Below, in pieces: positions 1-11,474 of a DNA stretch of 64,000 nucleotides (positions are counted from its first letter, which is position 1; each line of letters begins with the position of its first letter). The notes beneath the pieces are model-generated. The model searched no databases, had not been told where the DNA came from, and was given only the letters and a program-made list of their open reading frames with translations. The position numbers and the translations under genes were made by a program. This stretch comes from Oscarella lobularis (Eukaryota; Porifera; Homoscleromorpha; Homosclerophorida; Oscarellidae), in contig NC_089185.1 in NCBI RefSeq assembly GCF_947507565.1, forward strand, positions 2,914,001-2,978,000, given 5' to 3'.

Positions 1-3000
1 TTCAACGCGCTCTATTTTCTGTATTTTTGGCGGCGACGAAGTACCAAGCGTCGAGAGAAAATGCTGTGATACTCTTTCGTATTCTACGTTCGACGAGGGC
101 AAAGAGACGAGCTTGTGGCCTTCATTAATTCTGTAGATCGTCCAAGACAGAGGGATATTAGCATGACCTGCACAGATGTACATTGCACAAAGCAAATGTT
201 CTCTACTTGCATGCAAATTACCTGGTGAATCAAATGTTCGACGCTTGATATTTTTTTCCTCTTTCTTCAGTTTCAATTTCATTGCTGAAAAGTCGACGGT
301 CCCTTCGTCGCCCAGCAGTTTTAGGCAACAAGTGGCTTTCTTGGACCCCGCACGCCGATAAGCGTGGTAAGCCAACTCCAGCTCTCTGTTCTCTTCTGGG
401 CAAAACAGCGCAGATCTTCCCTTGACATCGACCCATATCCAGCCACAGGTGTGCGCCAAACTGGCTACTTCAGCTTCATAGTTTTCCTCGCGTAAGAGAA
501 CACCAATTCGAGTAGTAACTTTTTCCGCAGCTTTGATAGCGTCGCTTTCTATTCCTGCAAAGGAAATTTTTCGTTTCCCCTCAACAATGCTCACCGCCAA
601 AGAAACTCTAAATTCTGCTGCAATTGCATCAAGTTCTTCTTTTTCAAACTGATTAGGGAGATCCATCTTAACGTCATGCACAATGCAAGCCTTATCGAAG
701 ACCTCTTGCACGCTTTTGAGAGCAGAAGTGCACGACTCCTTAGAAGCACCAACAACTGTCACGAATACGACTTCAGGTTCAGTAGCTGGAATCTCTCCAA
801 ATTCTTCCGGATAAATAACGGTTGACCGAAAAAACGACTTTGGCAACTCGTCACTATCGGTAAATTCTTCTGGAGCGCAAGGAAAATGTTTTTGAAACTC
901 GGTTTCAATTTCGTTTAAACGAGAACTTTCAAAAACGATTAACCTGATACGCTGCAGCGACGGAGCAGCAGCCTTGGCCGCAAATGACCTTGCGCCATCG
1001 ATAATTGCTCGAGCAGAAAGTGCGTTGCTGAATAGAAGTCTAGCTGTTCCAACAGCAGGAAGGGCAATGGATGAGTGTCCCGCTTTTTCTGCTCTTGAAA
1101 GACAATCCTCCACTAATGATGAAATCTTTTCAGCATTATTTGCATTGCTAAGAGATGACTCGTACTTTGATGGTGAAATAAGATAAATGTGCGGGGCGTT
1201 TAGCGGAGAAGAAGGAAACTCAATCGGAAAGCGCGGCGACTGTTTTTTCCTTTTTTCCCATTCAGCTTTTAGCAACGGAAATGCATTTTGCACTGCTTCC
1301 CACACAACTCCTTCAGTAGCAATAATTGCATCGGTTTTCTCGTTTATAATATCGCCATAATCGATTGTAAAATTGCAGCCATTTGACAGACTAGCTTCAT
1401 TTGGAGCTAAACGGTTCTCCTTGGACATTGACAACATCGTCTCGTTATTGACTTTTATTGACGTCACCTCGCTGGTGAATTTCTTAGACGCTCGCTGATA
1501 GGCCGAAAGATTAGAGTACTTATAGATGACAACTACAATTTTTTGTATACTAGACAGAGGTCGTTTCTTGTGAAACCTTTGAATTCCAGCAAAAAAAGCT
1601 TCAGCAGCGGCGGAAACATCGAAATTCATCTCCCCCGTTCCCAGTGCAGGAAAAGCAACTTTTGTGAGTTCAAGTTCGGACGCTTCCATTAGACACGCGT
1701 GAACGACAGCAGCAATATCCTACCCAAAAGAGACAAAAAGTTACTACAGTTTGTTTAGACCAAGGACTGACTTCTATATGGCACGTATCCAAAACAACGA
1801 TTGAAGAATAGAAACAACTACTTACTACAAGTACTAACATAACAATCAAGTGTGTATATTTCTCAGACACTATAGGACCAATTTCACCAATTTCATTCAG
1901 TACACTAATAATAGCGGCGGAAATTGCGCAACAACGGCTGGCCTGACACTAACAAAGTATTCTTACCTGGACGGTTTGCGAAGAGTACGCATGAAGTACA
2001 AAAGAAGCAGAAAGACCATGACCCGGAGTTACTCGCACTGCTCCGGGCTTCAGAGGCCCTCCTTTTTGAACACAAGTGCGGCAATCGTCGTGCAGTTGAG
2101 GCCCAGCAGCTTTTGAAATAGCTTTAGCTGTCTCCCCCTTGGTGAGGTCCATGTCCTCGTTTGACGGATTGATGATTGCATTTGCCTAAAGAGAGAATTG
2201 GAAACCAGTACAACCTAACTGAAGTCATAAAAACCTTTTGCTTCGTTATATCGCCAGATTTTACTTTAACTACAAAGCTAGATTTCGTAGACCCTAAAGC
2301 TTCTGCAACTGAGGCGCCAGCGACTGCTGCCCCTCCTTTCACTTCTTCAGCCATAGCTGCTACAGACCTTGTCGCTGAAGCAGTAACTGAAGAAGGTGCA
2401 CGAGCACAACAAACTCTACACAGCACTCTATCCAAGCTGCTTCTAAAGCAGTGAACGTTGTCGGCGTCTTCCAGTCGCATAACAAAATCAACAGACTCGA
2501 GCGAAGTCTGAGGAAAGTTTGAAAAGAACTCGCCAACCGCTTCAACCATGACGTCCGCAACAACAGCGCTGAGACCCCCAAAAATACCCGCGCTAATAGC
2601 CGGGAACGCAATGCTGGAGAAGTTCGACTCACTAGCGATCTTCATAGATTCGTAGACGGCATCTTGCAAAAGTCTTTTGCTATCTTGTGATTGATGCATG
2701 CCTTCCCATCGCGGTCCAACAGCGTGAATGACGCACTTGGTTGTTCGGAGTTTGCCTGGACTGGTGCTTACCGCGTGACCCGTCGCAAGACGGCCAAGTG
2801 GCAATTTCGTTAAAAGGGCAGTGCTTTCTTCTTGCACAACAGCGCCAGCACACTTGACAATGTGAGCTGCTAAACCGCTCCCATGATCAAGTGCTTCGTT
2901 AGCTGCGTTCACAATGGCGTCCGCACGGTGCTCACAAATGTCGCCAGTGTATAAGCAGATTCTTTTCAGCGGCGCCTTAGATGAAGCGTAGGCAGACACA

Positions 3001-5749
3001 AAGGAAGACTTGGGCTGAGCGTAATTCATCCAATCTTCATCGGCTCCAACCGTTATAACAACGGAATTCTTCGTTTGAATCTTCTTCCTTTCTTGTTCGA
3101 AAGAGCCCTCTGCGACATACCTGGACAATCCGTGTCTTTTGAACTTTCTATTATCCATCTTCATCTTCATCAATTGCTTGTCAACCGTCTTTTCAAGTTC
3201 TATGATGCCACCTTTCGTCGCCTTCATTACGAGTTGAGGTTCACGGGCTCCTTCGCAAACTCTGACGTCAGCGTTGTACTCTTTCAACTTTTCTGCAAGA
3301 CTTTTGAAATGCTTCCAATAGTATCGTGCAATAAACTTTTTAAACGAATTTCCCCGGAGTTGTCTACAAGTTTCATACATTGTATTCTTCGCGAGGTAAA
3401 CATAGCAATCATGAACAACCGACCGAACTCTTTTGGTTGATCCCGTAAGAGAGAATTCCTTTGCTGTTGACTTTCCAAAGCCCTTAGCTAACACCTTAGA
3501 ACTAGACTTGCTGCACTGCTCTTTTATCCACCCGCCCATCTCTGCACTCTGCATCAGAAGCAGATTTTCTTTATCAGAAGGAAGGACGTCTTCGGTAGTG
3601 AAATTTGAATTATGCACGTTAATTGCTTTGGTCATTTCCTTCTCGTTCATAGCAAAAAATTGAAGGTGAGGGCTTCCGTGCGTTGCAACCGCCTGAATTT
3701 CTTCATTCAATAGTAGAGCGGTCAATTCTTCTACGCCACCAAAACAAAAAAATTCATCTTGGGCTGAGGGTAGAAAAATCTTTCGGCGATTCATATTAGA
3801 AACTAAATTTGCAAAAGTTTCCTTTTCTTCTTCAACTAGGTAAGCTGGACCCTTTATGAAAATTCGAAGCGAATCGCGGTCAAGAAAAATGTCAAGGCTT
3901 TCAGCCACATTTATAGTAGAATGAAATAGATCCAAGTGGTGAATTGACGGAAATGTCACAGCTTTAGTTATTATTTTCTCGTCCTTAGCCAATAAACTCT
4001 GTTCTTGTGAGCAAAGACCATAAATTAGACCAACTTGAGCTTTTTCGCCGATGAAAAAAAGCGTTTGATTTTCTAGATCTTCTTGTATTGTGATCTCGTT
4101 TCCTTTATTGGCATTTTCTTTCTTAGCGAATTCCGCCATTTTTTGGAAAATTCTCAAAGACGTCATATTTAGCGAGCGACGTATGAAATCATCATACACT
4201 TTAAAAAATTTCTGCCTCGTTTCTTCTTGCCACTTCTGTTCATTTTCCGGCGAAATTTTGTCATTCCGCTTTCCGCGACTTTGAATAGAAAGAACATTGT
4301 CCTCTTCGTTCCAGAAAATGTCGCCAAGCTGCTCTAGAGCTCGCCGGGACGGGCCTGAACGCCAAATAAAGGTTATCACTTCGGGAACAATGTCGTCCGC
4401 CTCGCCGGTGAAAGTTGAAGTATAAACATTAATCTGCTCATCTTCACTTTGACCCGAATACATATCTGTTTCACTTGAATCTTCAGATGGCATTTGACTG
4501 TAGCGACGAAGTCGCGGACGAACGCCACCGATTTCAGGTATATCGCCACTAATAACCCCTTGCACATCTAGATAAACACATTTGGTTCACGCGTTAGCAA
4601 AAACTTTTGAAGATATATAAATCTACCAGACTCAGTTCTCAGTTTGACGACAAACGCGTTTTCTTTCTCCGGAGATACGATAATGTCTTTGACTAGCGGA
4701 GCACTCCGGAGAGCGAAAAAGAATCTTCTAAGCCTGGTTGGGTTCACATCTGGAGGTAGGTTCAACACTTCTACGTCCAAGTTTGCAGGAATACGACTAA
4801 ATTCAAGACGAATTTTTTCTTTGTCGCCTTCAAATTCTCTTCCACTGCGATTTAGCTTATCAACCATCTTCTTGTCTACACAACAAAAAAGAACGCACAT
4901 CACAGTCAGTACAGCGTTCAACGAACAAGGAATCAGTACCAACTAGAGGCTCCTTCAGAAAAACAATAGCTCGTGTTCTGTCGGCCACAAATTCAATTTT
5001 CGAAATCTCTATCCGTTTAGAGCCTGGCAAGCCTTGAACATGAAACGCAAGATCGTCTTTAGATACTTCGCGCGTAATGCCGCTAATGAGGAATTTATCA
5101 AGTTCATATTCGTCTGGACTGTCAATGTCTATGGTAACCGCCGTATCGTTATCGTATTGCAGTTGATGCTCTACCGATTGATATTTCCAAAGAGCAAAAA
5201 CATCTACAAGGCATATGTATTGCATTGCGTAGAAATATATCTCATTTTCACCTTCCCGACTTTGCAGCTCAACGCGGACACCCTTTGTTTCTCCGCTGTC
5301 TTCCTCGACTACGGCACCCCAGTACTTCAATATTTTGCCGTCTATAACCCTTTCCACCATCTCGATGACCTTCTTCTGGTCAGCCTTCGGGGGGAGGCCA
5401 AACAGTAGCACGCAATGCTCCCCGATGGGCGGTTCTTTCGGCTCAAAAGAACGCGTCGGCTCGAAAGAATTCGGCTCGAAAGAACGCGTCGGCTCGAAAG
5501 AATGCGTACTTGCAGGAGAACCCGGTTTTCTTGCCGAAGATGTTGAAGGACGCCATCGGGCGCGACCCAGACCCCTGCCTCCGACAAGATTCTTCCAGTC
5601 ATCTAAAATAAAAGACGAACGCGGCAACTAAGCTTAATTGCATCTCAACAGAGAAGAATAAGACGCCGTGCGCCTCGTACTTTCACTAGCTTTACGTGGT
5701 TACCTACGCGTGATTTCTCTACTGTAAACGGCGTGGGAGTATGATTCAT
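1..5749 (-). CDS. PARP14-like mono-ADP-ribosyltransferase (3' end cut by window edge)
   Basis: Exons on the minus strand: 5704-5749, 5252-5602, 4940-5203, 4627-4875, 2235-4567, 1967-2185, 1-1719. They join to one open frame of 1,727 codons running off the window. Order of parts: Ser-rich SFEPTRS repeats; RRM-like region (LLFGLPPKADQKKVIEMV); long middle region; macro domain 1 (GDICEHRADAIVNAANEAL, near 2,940); macro 2 (GDITKQKANAIINPSNEDM, split by an intron); a degenerate macro 3 (GDIINEKTDAIIATEG); WWE domain (CGWIWVDVKG); then the first strand of the PARP catalytic domain (KIQKIERVE) at the edge. This is the PARP14 order known from vertebrates. PARP14 proteins mono-ADP-ribosylate targets and bind or hydrolyse ADP-ribose through macro domains. 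The catalytic triad is outside the window, so activity cannot be judged. The first exon (Met at 5749) is the least certain part; it was chosen because its splice phase fits exon 2. Confidence 0.88.
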
Positions 5750-5961
5750 GCACGTGATTCCCGTTTTAGAAGCACAGTACTGTACACAGCGCGAGCACAT
5801 TCTAGTGTGAACAGAGCTGACGTTCGTGGCTGTGTAAAACTGCCACACGCGCAACAAAAATATGTGCAAGCGCAATGAGACAGTCGACATAATAAAACTA
5901 CGTGTGCATAATTTTACTAGCCGGAGATGCTTCACTAAACTAACGAACTTGGTAGAACGCT

Positions 5962-7349
5962 CTAAATACCGCTAGCACGCGACCTCGCAGAATGACTGAT
6001 ACTTTCGTTATTATCGTTACCTTGCGGCTTTTCAACTTCTAGTTTAAGATCCGCGGCAGACATTTTGAAGAACTCATCAATAAGCTGATCAAATGATGGC
6101 CGATCATGGGGCTGATAGGCTATGCAGTGACGCATGACTTTAGAGTACCCTATAGGTGCAGGGTTTCCCTCTCGCGGCAATGGCAGACCTGCTCTTATGA
6201 TCTCCGGGGTAACAGAAATATCTAAGAAGAAAGGAATTAGGTGCTCAGAAAACAGCTTGTGCTGAGGAAAGCATGAGGATGGGAACACGTGACTAATCTT
6301 AGCTATAATTTAGGTACTTTTAGCCTGTTAAACATGAGTCATTGACTCTAATGTCGCGAGTTTCTAGTGAAGATCTGTCACGTGTCCCATGGTCCACATG
6401 ACTATATCGTGAAAAAAGGAATCTACATTACCTAAAGAGGTTTTCTTTTCTCTCACCATCCACATTATGACACCGAAGCTAGTGCAACAAGTCAGTTGTT
6501 AATTCAGTACAGAACCGGGAGACAGTATCAGACCTGTAAACATCGGATTTCACACGTTCGGATGAACTTTTGGTAACTCCGCCTAAACGCTCAGGAGACA
6601 TGTAACAAAGCGTTCCGGGTGCGCTTTGGAAAACTGTCCCCGTTTGAGTCCAGTCAAGCTCAGTACGAATTTTGGCCAGACCAAAATCTGAAATCTAAAG
6701 CAACGAGTGTACATGATCAAATCAGAGCTACCTACAAACATTACTTTGCATATAAACTCTCCAGAAGAGGTTAGCTCCAACAAAACATTTTGAGGTTTGA
6801 GGTCAAAATGTACGACAGAGTGGCTGTGAAGGAACGCCATCCCGAAAGAGATTTGATGACAAATATCAAGCCGGTTTTCCCACTTTTCAAAAGCAGGGGC
6901 TGCTGAAATGCAAAAGGAGCCGCCGCCTCCCTTTAGCAAATTGGACAAGGTGTCGCCTTTCACACACTCAAACAGAAGAGCAAAGAAATTGGGCGACTGA
7001 GAGATCCCAAAGCAGTTGATGATGTTCTTATGCTTCGGTAAAGAAAGTAGGACGCCTGCTTCCCTGAGCAAAAACTCAAAAGCCCTGTAAAAATAGAGCG
7101 TGTGACCACTCGTTTAAAGCAAAAAGGCGACGCATACTCCTTTCTTTGCCGCTTGTCGACGAGAACTTTCACTGCAACCGTCGTAGACGTTCCATCGTGG
7201 TCTCCGGAGGGCCCCTTGTGTTTCAAACGGCCCTCAAACACTTCTGAATAGGCACCAGAACCAAGAAAGTCTGACTCGTCGTACTCAATGTCGTCTCGAC
7301 TGTAAACTGCACTATCAGGAATTTGCCGTCTTGGTTCGCCCGACGCCAT
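5962..7349 (-). CDS. TKL-type protein kinase, single domain
   Basis: Five exons: 7138-7349, 6736-7084, 6534-6694, 6427-6478, 5962-6261, giving 357 residues in one frame. The protein is nearly all kinase domain: glycine loop GSGAYSEVFEG, lysine strand VAVKVLVDK, catalytic loop HFDLKPQN, then an intron exactly before ISDFGLAK, APGTLCYMSPERLG as activation segment/APE equivalent, and a C-lobe end RHCIAYQPHDRPSF with the conserved Arg. In the catalytic loop His-Phe-Asp replaces the common His-Arg-Asp, so it is a non-RD kinase, as in many innate-immunity TKL/RIP/IRAK-like kinases. No other domain is visible. Start codon is the first Met, 99 bp from the start of the divergent Deltex-type gene. The exact family within TKL is uncertain. 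Confidence 0.85.
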
Positions 7350-7448
7350 GATTTCTTCTGGGAAAAGTGGCAGGTGAACGCCCTAGTACGGCTGGGAGCC
7401 AATGGGAAGCCGAGACTCGATCATAGCACGTGCGCGCGAAGATAAAGA
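7350..7448. promoter_or_regulatory. Short head-to-head promoter region between kinase and macro-Deltex genes
   Basis: Only 99 bp separate the two divergent start codons (7349 minus, 7449 plus). Both 5' UTRs and core promoters must lie here or overlap the opposite gene. No TATA box is seen. A shared bidirectional promoter is inferred. Confidence 0.5.
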
Positions 7449-10118
7449 ATGAGTCAAACCCCCCCTTCGTCTGATACTGGCCTAAAACGCACTTCATTAC
7501 AGTCTTCGGCTGCTCTTGGCCAAAGTAACGCTGTACCGAAAGGTATCTAAACTAACACACCAGCGTTCGTTTGCTAAACTTGAGACTCTGAGACGAGCTA
7601 AGACTTTCGCTCTCTCTCTCTCTAGGACTTGACAATGGCGACGCGCCTAGAGAAACATCAAATGATGACTCTAATGCGACAGAAAGCGAGTTGCTTCCTA
7701 GTTCTAGCTGCGTGGGAGGAGATCCTCTGCATTTCGACTGGGAGGGGGTAGACCGGTGCGCATGCTCCCTTTAGCTGAAGCCTAGAAACCTGCATTTTAG
7801 GTTTTTGATCCTGAATTTGTCGTCAAGGCGACACTGACTTCGTCTGCTTCCGCACGCTTAGGCTGGAAAATGTTGAAACGACTTTGCAAACAGTTGCACA
7901 TTCGACTTCACATCGATTTCGATGTGAATGAGAAGATAGGCGTAACTGGCAGTTATGACCATGTGACTAAATTTGCTAGACAAGTTCGTTCTTACCTCAA
8001 ACCCACTCCGAATTCAGTGGAAGAAAAGCCAAATGAAGGCGTTTCTGAGTCCCGCTTGGCGGCAACGGTTTCTCGCCGTAGAAGCGAATTGGAAAAGTTC
8101 AAGTTTTTGCCAAAGGACAGGGAGAGCAACGATAAAGCACATGCTAATCCATCGTTTGAAAGTGAAGGGTTTCAGCAACCACCCCAGACTCCGTCGGCTG
8201 CCTTAGCAACTCCAGATAAAAGTGAAGAAAGCGCTGTTTACACAGCGGAAAGTCTTCAACATGTTGCTCCTCCATTCCAAGTAAATTCTTTGACTGTGGA
8301 GTACGTTAAAAAAGTTTGTTGCCACGAACTGCGTGGCATAGAAAGACAATATGGGGTTTCGATCTTAGAATCTATCGATAGTTCTTCAGGCACGTCTATG
8401 GTTACAGTCCAATTGTCTTCTGGTGAAAAAGGTACTAGTGCTAAGGCTGTAGAGGAAGGCTACAGAGAACTGCGGACACTTTGCACAGATGTTACTCAGC
8501 TGCAGTTTTCAGAGAAAAAGATTTTAATTCCTTCTGGAAGAAATAGACTTGTTGATGATTTGCTGAAAACGAGCCTGAATCCTACTGCGACTCGCACTTT
8601 GATTGACGTCAATGATCAAACTAACGAAATTTCCCTGCTTGGCATTGAGCAGGATGTTGAACGCACTGCTGAACAGCTTTCTAGCGTTTTCAAAACAGGA
8701 GCCATCAAGTCACTCATCCCATCTGACGCAGCGGACGAGAAATATAAAGAAGGCGAGCAGTCCCGCAAAAGACTGAGATACGTTACAAAGAGGGGCAACA
8801 TAGCGAAAGAAAATGTTGACCTCATTATCTGCGGAATAAATGCTGATTTGATCCTAAAGGGTGCGGCAAAGGCCGTTTGCAAAGCAGGAGGAAAACATTT
8901 AGAAACACAATGCAAAGAGTTACTTCAAAGAAGCGCTCAGCCCAGGTTGGGCAAGGTATTCATGACTGCAGTGAAAGACCAGCCATATCAGTTTGTTTTC
9001 TTTGCTGTTATTCATGAAGGAAAAGGCAAGCAGCCTCTGAAAACTGCTGTCGGTCCTGGAGAATCTTTAGCAAATATCTTCTACGACTGCCTCGAAAAAA
9101 CAATGGAAGTTGGGGCAAAATCCATTGCTGTACCAGCGCTCGGGTGCGGTGCAGTAGGGCTAAAAAAAGAAGAGTGCGTTCAGGCGTTGCTGTCAACTGT
9201 TGATACATTTTTGGAAACCGTGGGAGCCAAATCGTCATTGGAAGAAGTTGTTTTCATTGATACAAACGACAGTGTCCATCAGGAGTTTGTTGATCAGCTT
9301 AAAATAAGAGAACAAGTGAAATTGGCATCAAAGTCAGCATCGTCAGCAGATACACCAAATTACGACAATAAAACCGAACGATGCTCAAATCTAACATCTG
9401 GTCTGCCCGTTTCAGGTATATTTGATATTTTCTTGTATAGCACGACTGCCAAGTTGATGCTTTTTTACAGATACCTGTACTGCAGTGGCTTCCGTTTCAA
9501 AACCTTCTGAAAATATATGCACTATTTGCTTGAGCAGTGCTGAAGAAAGAAGAGAAGCGGTTCTGCCGTGCGGGCACAAATTCTGTGAACTGTGCATCAA
9601 CAAGTGGTTCAAGGAAAAGCCTACCTGTCCCTGCTGTGGAGAAACGCTTGGCAAGGTGACTGGCAATCAGCCAGATGGAGGTAAAATGAAAATTTCGAAA
9701 CTTGGCGTTTCTTTACCTGGGTATACTGACTGTCGATCCATACAAATTATCTACCAGATTCCATCCGGAATACAGACAGAAAGACATCCTAATCCAGGAG
9801 TGCCCCATAGCGAACTTTCTCGTACTGCATACCTGCCTGACAACACCGAGGGAAGAGAAGTTCTGAAATTGTTGCGGAAAGCGTTTGATGCCAAACTGAC
9901 ATTCACAGTTGGCCGATCTCGAACCACTGGAGCTGACAATCAAATAACCTGGAATGACATCCATCACAAAACTAGCATAGACGGAGGACCTCAACGGCAA
10001 GTACCATATGCTATTACGGTATTCGTTGAATGTAAGTCTTTATTTCAGCTTTGGGTATCCGGATCCTGGATACTTGGCTCGAGTGAGAGAAGAACTTAAA
10101 GCCAAAGGCATAAAGTAG
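7449..10118 (+). CDS. Macro domain-RING-Deltex C-terminal (DTX3L-like) E3 ubiquitin ligase
   Basis: Exons 7449-7542, 7626-7747, 7801-9415, 9471-9996, 10049-10118 join to 808 residues. N-terminal third: low-complexity start followed by KH/RRM-like folds ([21 protein letters not shown]), similar in style to the DTX3L N-terminus. Middle: a macro domain ([19 protein letters not shown] ... [14 protein letters not shown]). Then a C3HC4 RING ([20 protein letters not shown]) directly joined to a Deltex C-terminal domain ([50 protein letters not shown], and [11 protein letters not shown] in the last exon). RING-DTC ligases ubiquitinate targets and, in known members, can act on ADP-ribose. Here reader and ligase are on one chain, whereas vertebrates use the PARP9/DTX3L pair. 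The last intron (9997-10048) starts with GC. Confidence 0.9.
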
Positions 10119-10244
10119 TCCTAACCTGCATGCTAGACCTATGTGTATTTCTATGATATGCACTTTTTAGCGTCTTGTGTGTACTCACCATTTTGTACTA
10201 ACCGCCTTTAGCGTGCGTTTTAGCTGACGACAAATGACTGCACA

Positions 10245-11459
10245 ATGACGTCGTCATGTCGAGACTGGAGAGTTATACCGCGAAACCAATCCGAATGTAG
10301 CGTGCAAATCATTTCGCCGCTTTCTTCTGCTTACTCGTCGCATTTCGTCGAATCGTGGCGAACGAGAACGGCGGCGGACGCCGCCACGACGACGAAAACA
10401 TCGTCAGATCAAAACGTCCGCAAATTCTACGCTCGCCAACGTCGCGTCATGCGTTCGTTTAAAGAAGTCGACGTACTATCGATCAACAGCACGACAAACG
10501 ACGTCGCAATAGAGGAGATTCGTCGAGAGGAGAAGGAGGAGGAGCAAAAGAATCACGTGTCGGAAATCGACCGTCGCATACGCATAGCAACGAACGTCAG
10601 CCTCCTCCTCAACGTCCTCCTCTTCACCGGCAAACTCATAGCATCGATCCTATCCGGTTCGCTATCGGTAATATCGAGCCTAGTCGACTCGGCACTCGAT
10701 CTCTTCTCGGGAATCACTCTCTGGCTCGTAAGTCGCGCTATGCAGCCAAAACGACTCGACGTATATCGTTACCCGACGGGAAAACGTCGATTGGAGCCCG
10801 TCGCTATCATAGTCTGCGCTTCAGTGATGGGCACGGCAACACTTCAACTGGTATCCGAATCCCTACAGAATATTTTCACCAGTGCGTCTAATCCGAATGT
10901 GGGCGTGACCTCGGGTACGTTCATGGCCTGCACGGTCATTGTGAAACTATTGCTCTATTTATACTGTCGTGGAGTGAAGAGTCCGACTGTCCAGGCCCTC
11001 GCCTTGGATCATCGAAACGACGTTGCATCGAACCTAGCCGCCATCCTATTCGGACTCCTAGGAACATTTATCTACAAGAACGCCGATCCCCTGGGCGCAA
11101 TCCTAATCGCTATATACATAATTATAAACTGGTGCTTGGCTGGATATGAGCAAGCAAAGATGCTCATCGGCTACACGGCGAGTGCGGACTTCCTAAAGAA
11201 GCTCACCTATCTGGCGTGTAATCATCACGAGGACGTTATTTGTGTGGACACGGTTCGAGCCTATCATTTTGGTAATCGATTTCTCGTCGAAGTGCACATC
11301 GTTCTCGATCCCGATATGTCGCTTCGCGTTGCGCACGACATCGGCGAGAGTTTGCAGCGGAAGTTGGAGCGTCTCGACGACGTCGATCGAGCGTTCGTTC
11401 ATTTGGATTTCGACGTCGAGCACGATCCGACTCACGAACACATTCCTAAAGATTGATTG
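10245..11459 (+). CDS. Cation diffusion facilitator metal transporter
   Basis: Intronless, 403 residues. About 115 cytosolic residues precede six predicted membrane helices (first VSLLLNVLLFTGKLIASIL). The metal site is DxxxD in helix 2 (VDSALD) and DxxxD in helix 5 (DHRND), the pattern of the Mn/Fe-type CDF group rather than the HxxxD of SLC30 zinc carriers. The C-terminal cytosolic domain (VDTVRAYHFGNRFLVEVHI) is the usual CDF dimerisation fold. The predicted role is proton-coupled export of a divalent metal, probably manganese or iron, from cytosol into an organelle or out of the cell. The gene ends 15 bp from the convergent coiled-coil gene. It is the only intronless gene among its neighbours, which could reflect an old retrocopy; that is inference. 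Confidence 0.9.
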
Positions 11460-11474
11460 AGTGAGTGAGAGACG

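Noticed and set aside
1850-2152. Separate small genes on the plus strand at 1.85-2.12 kb
   Set aside because: The region is explained by macro domain 2 exons and an intron of the minus-strand PARP14-like gene.
5645-5935. Long 5' extension of the PARP14-like protein from Met 5935
   Set aside because: The frame is open to 5704, but composition is not protein-like and a nearer Met (5749) fits; kept only as a possible alternative start.
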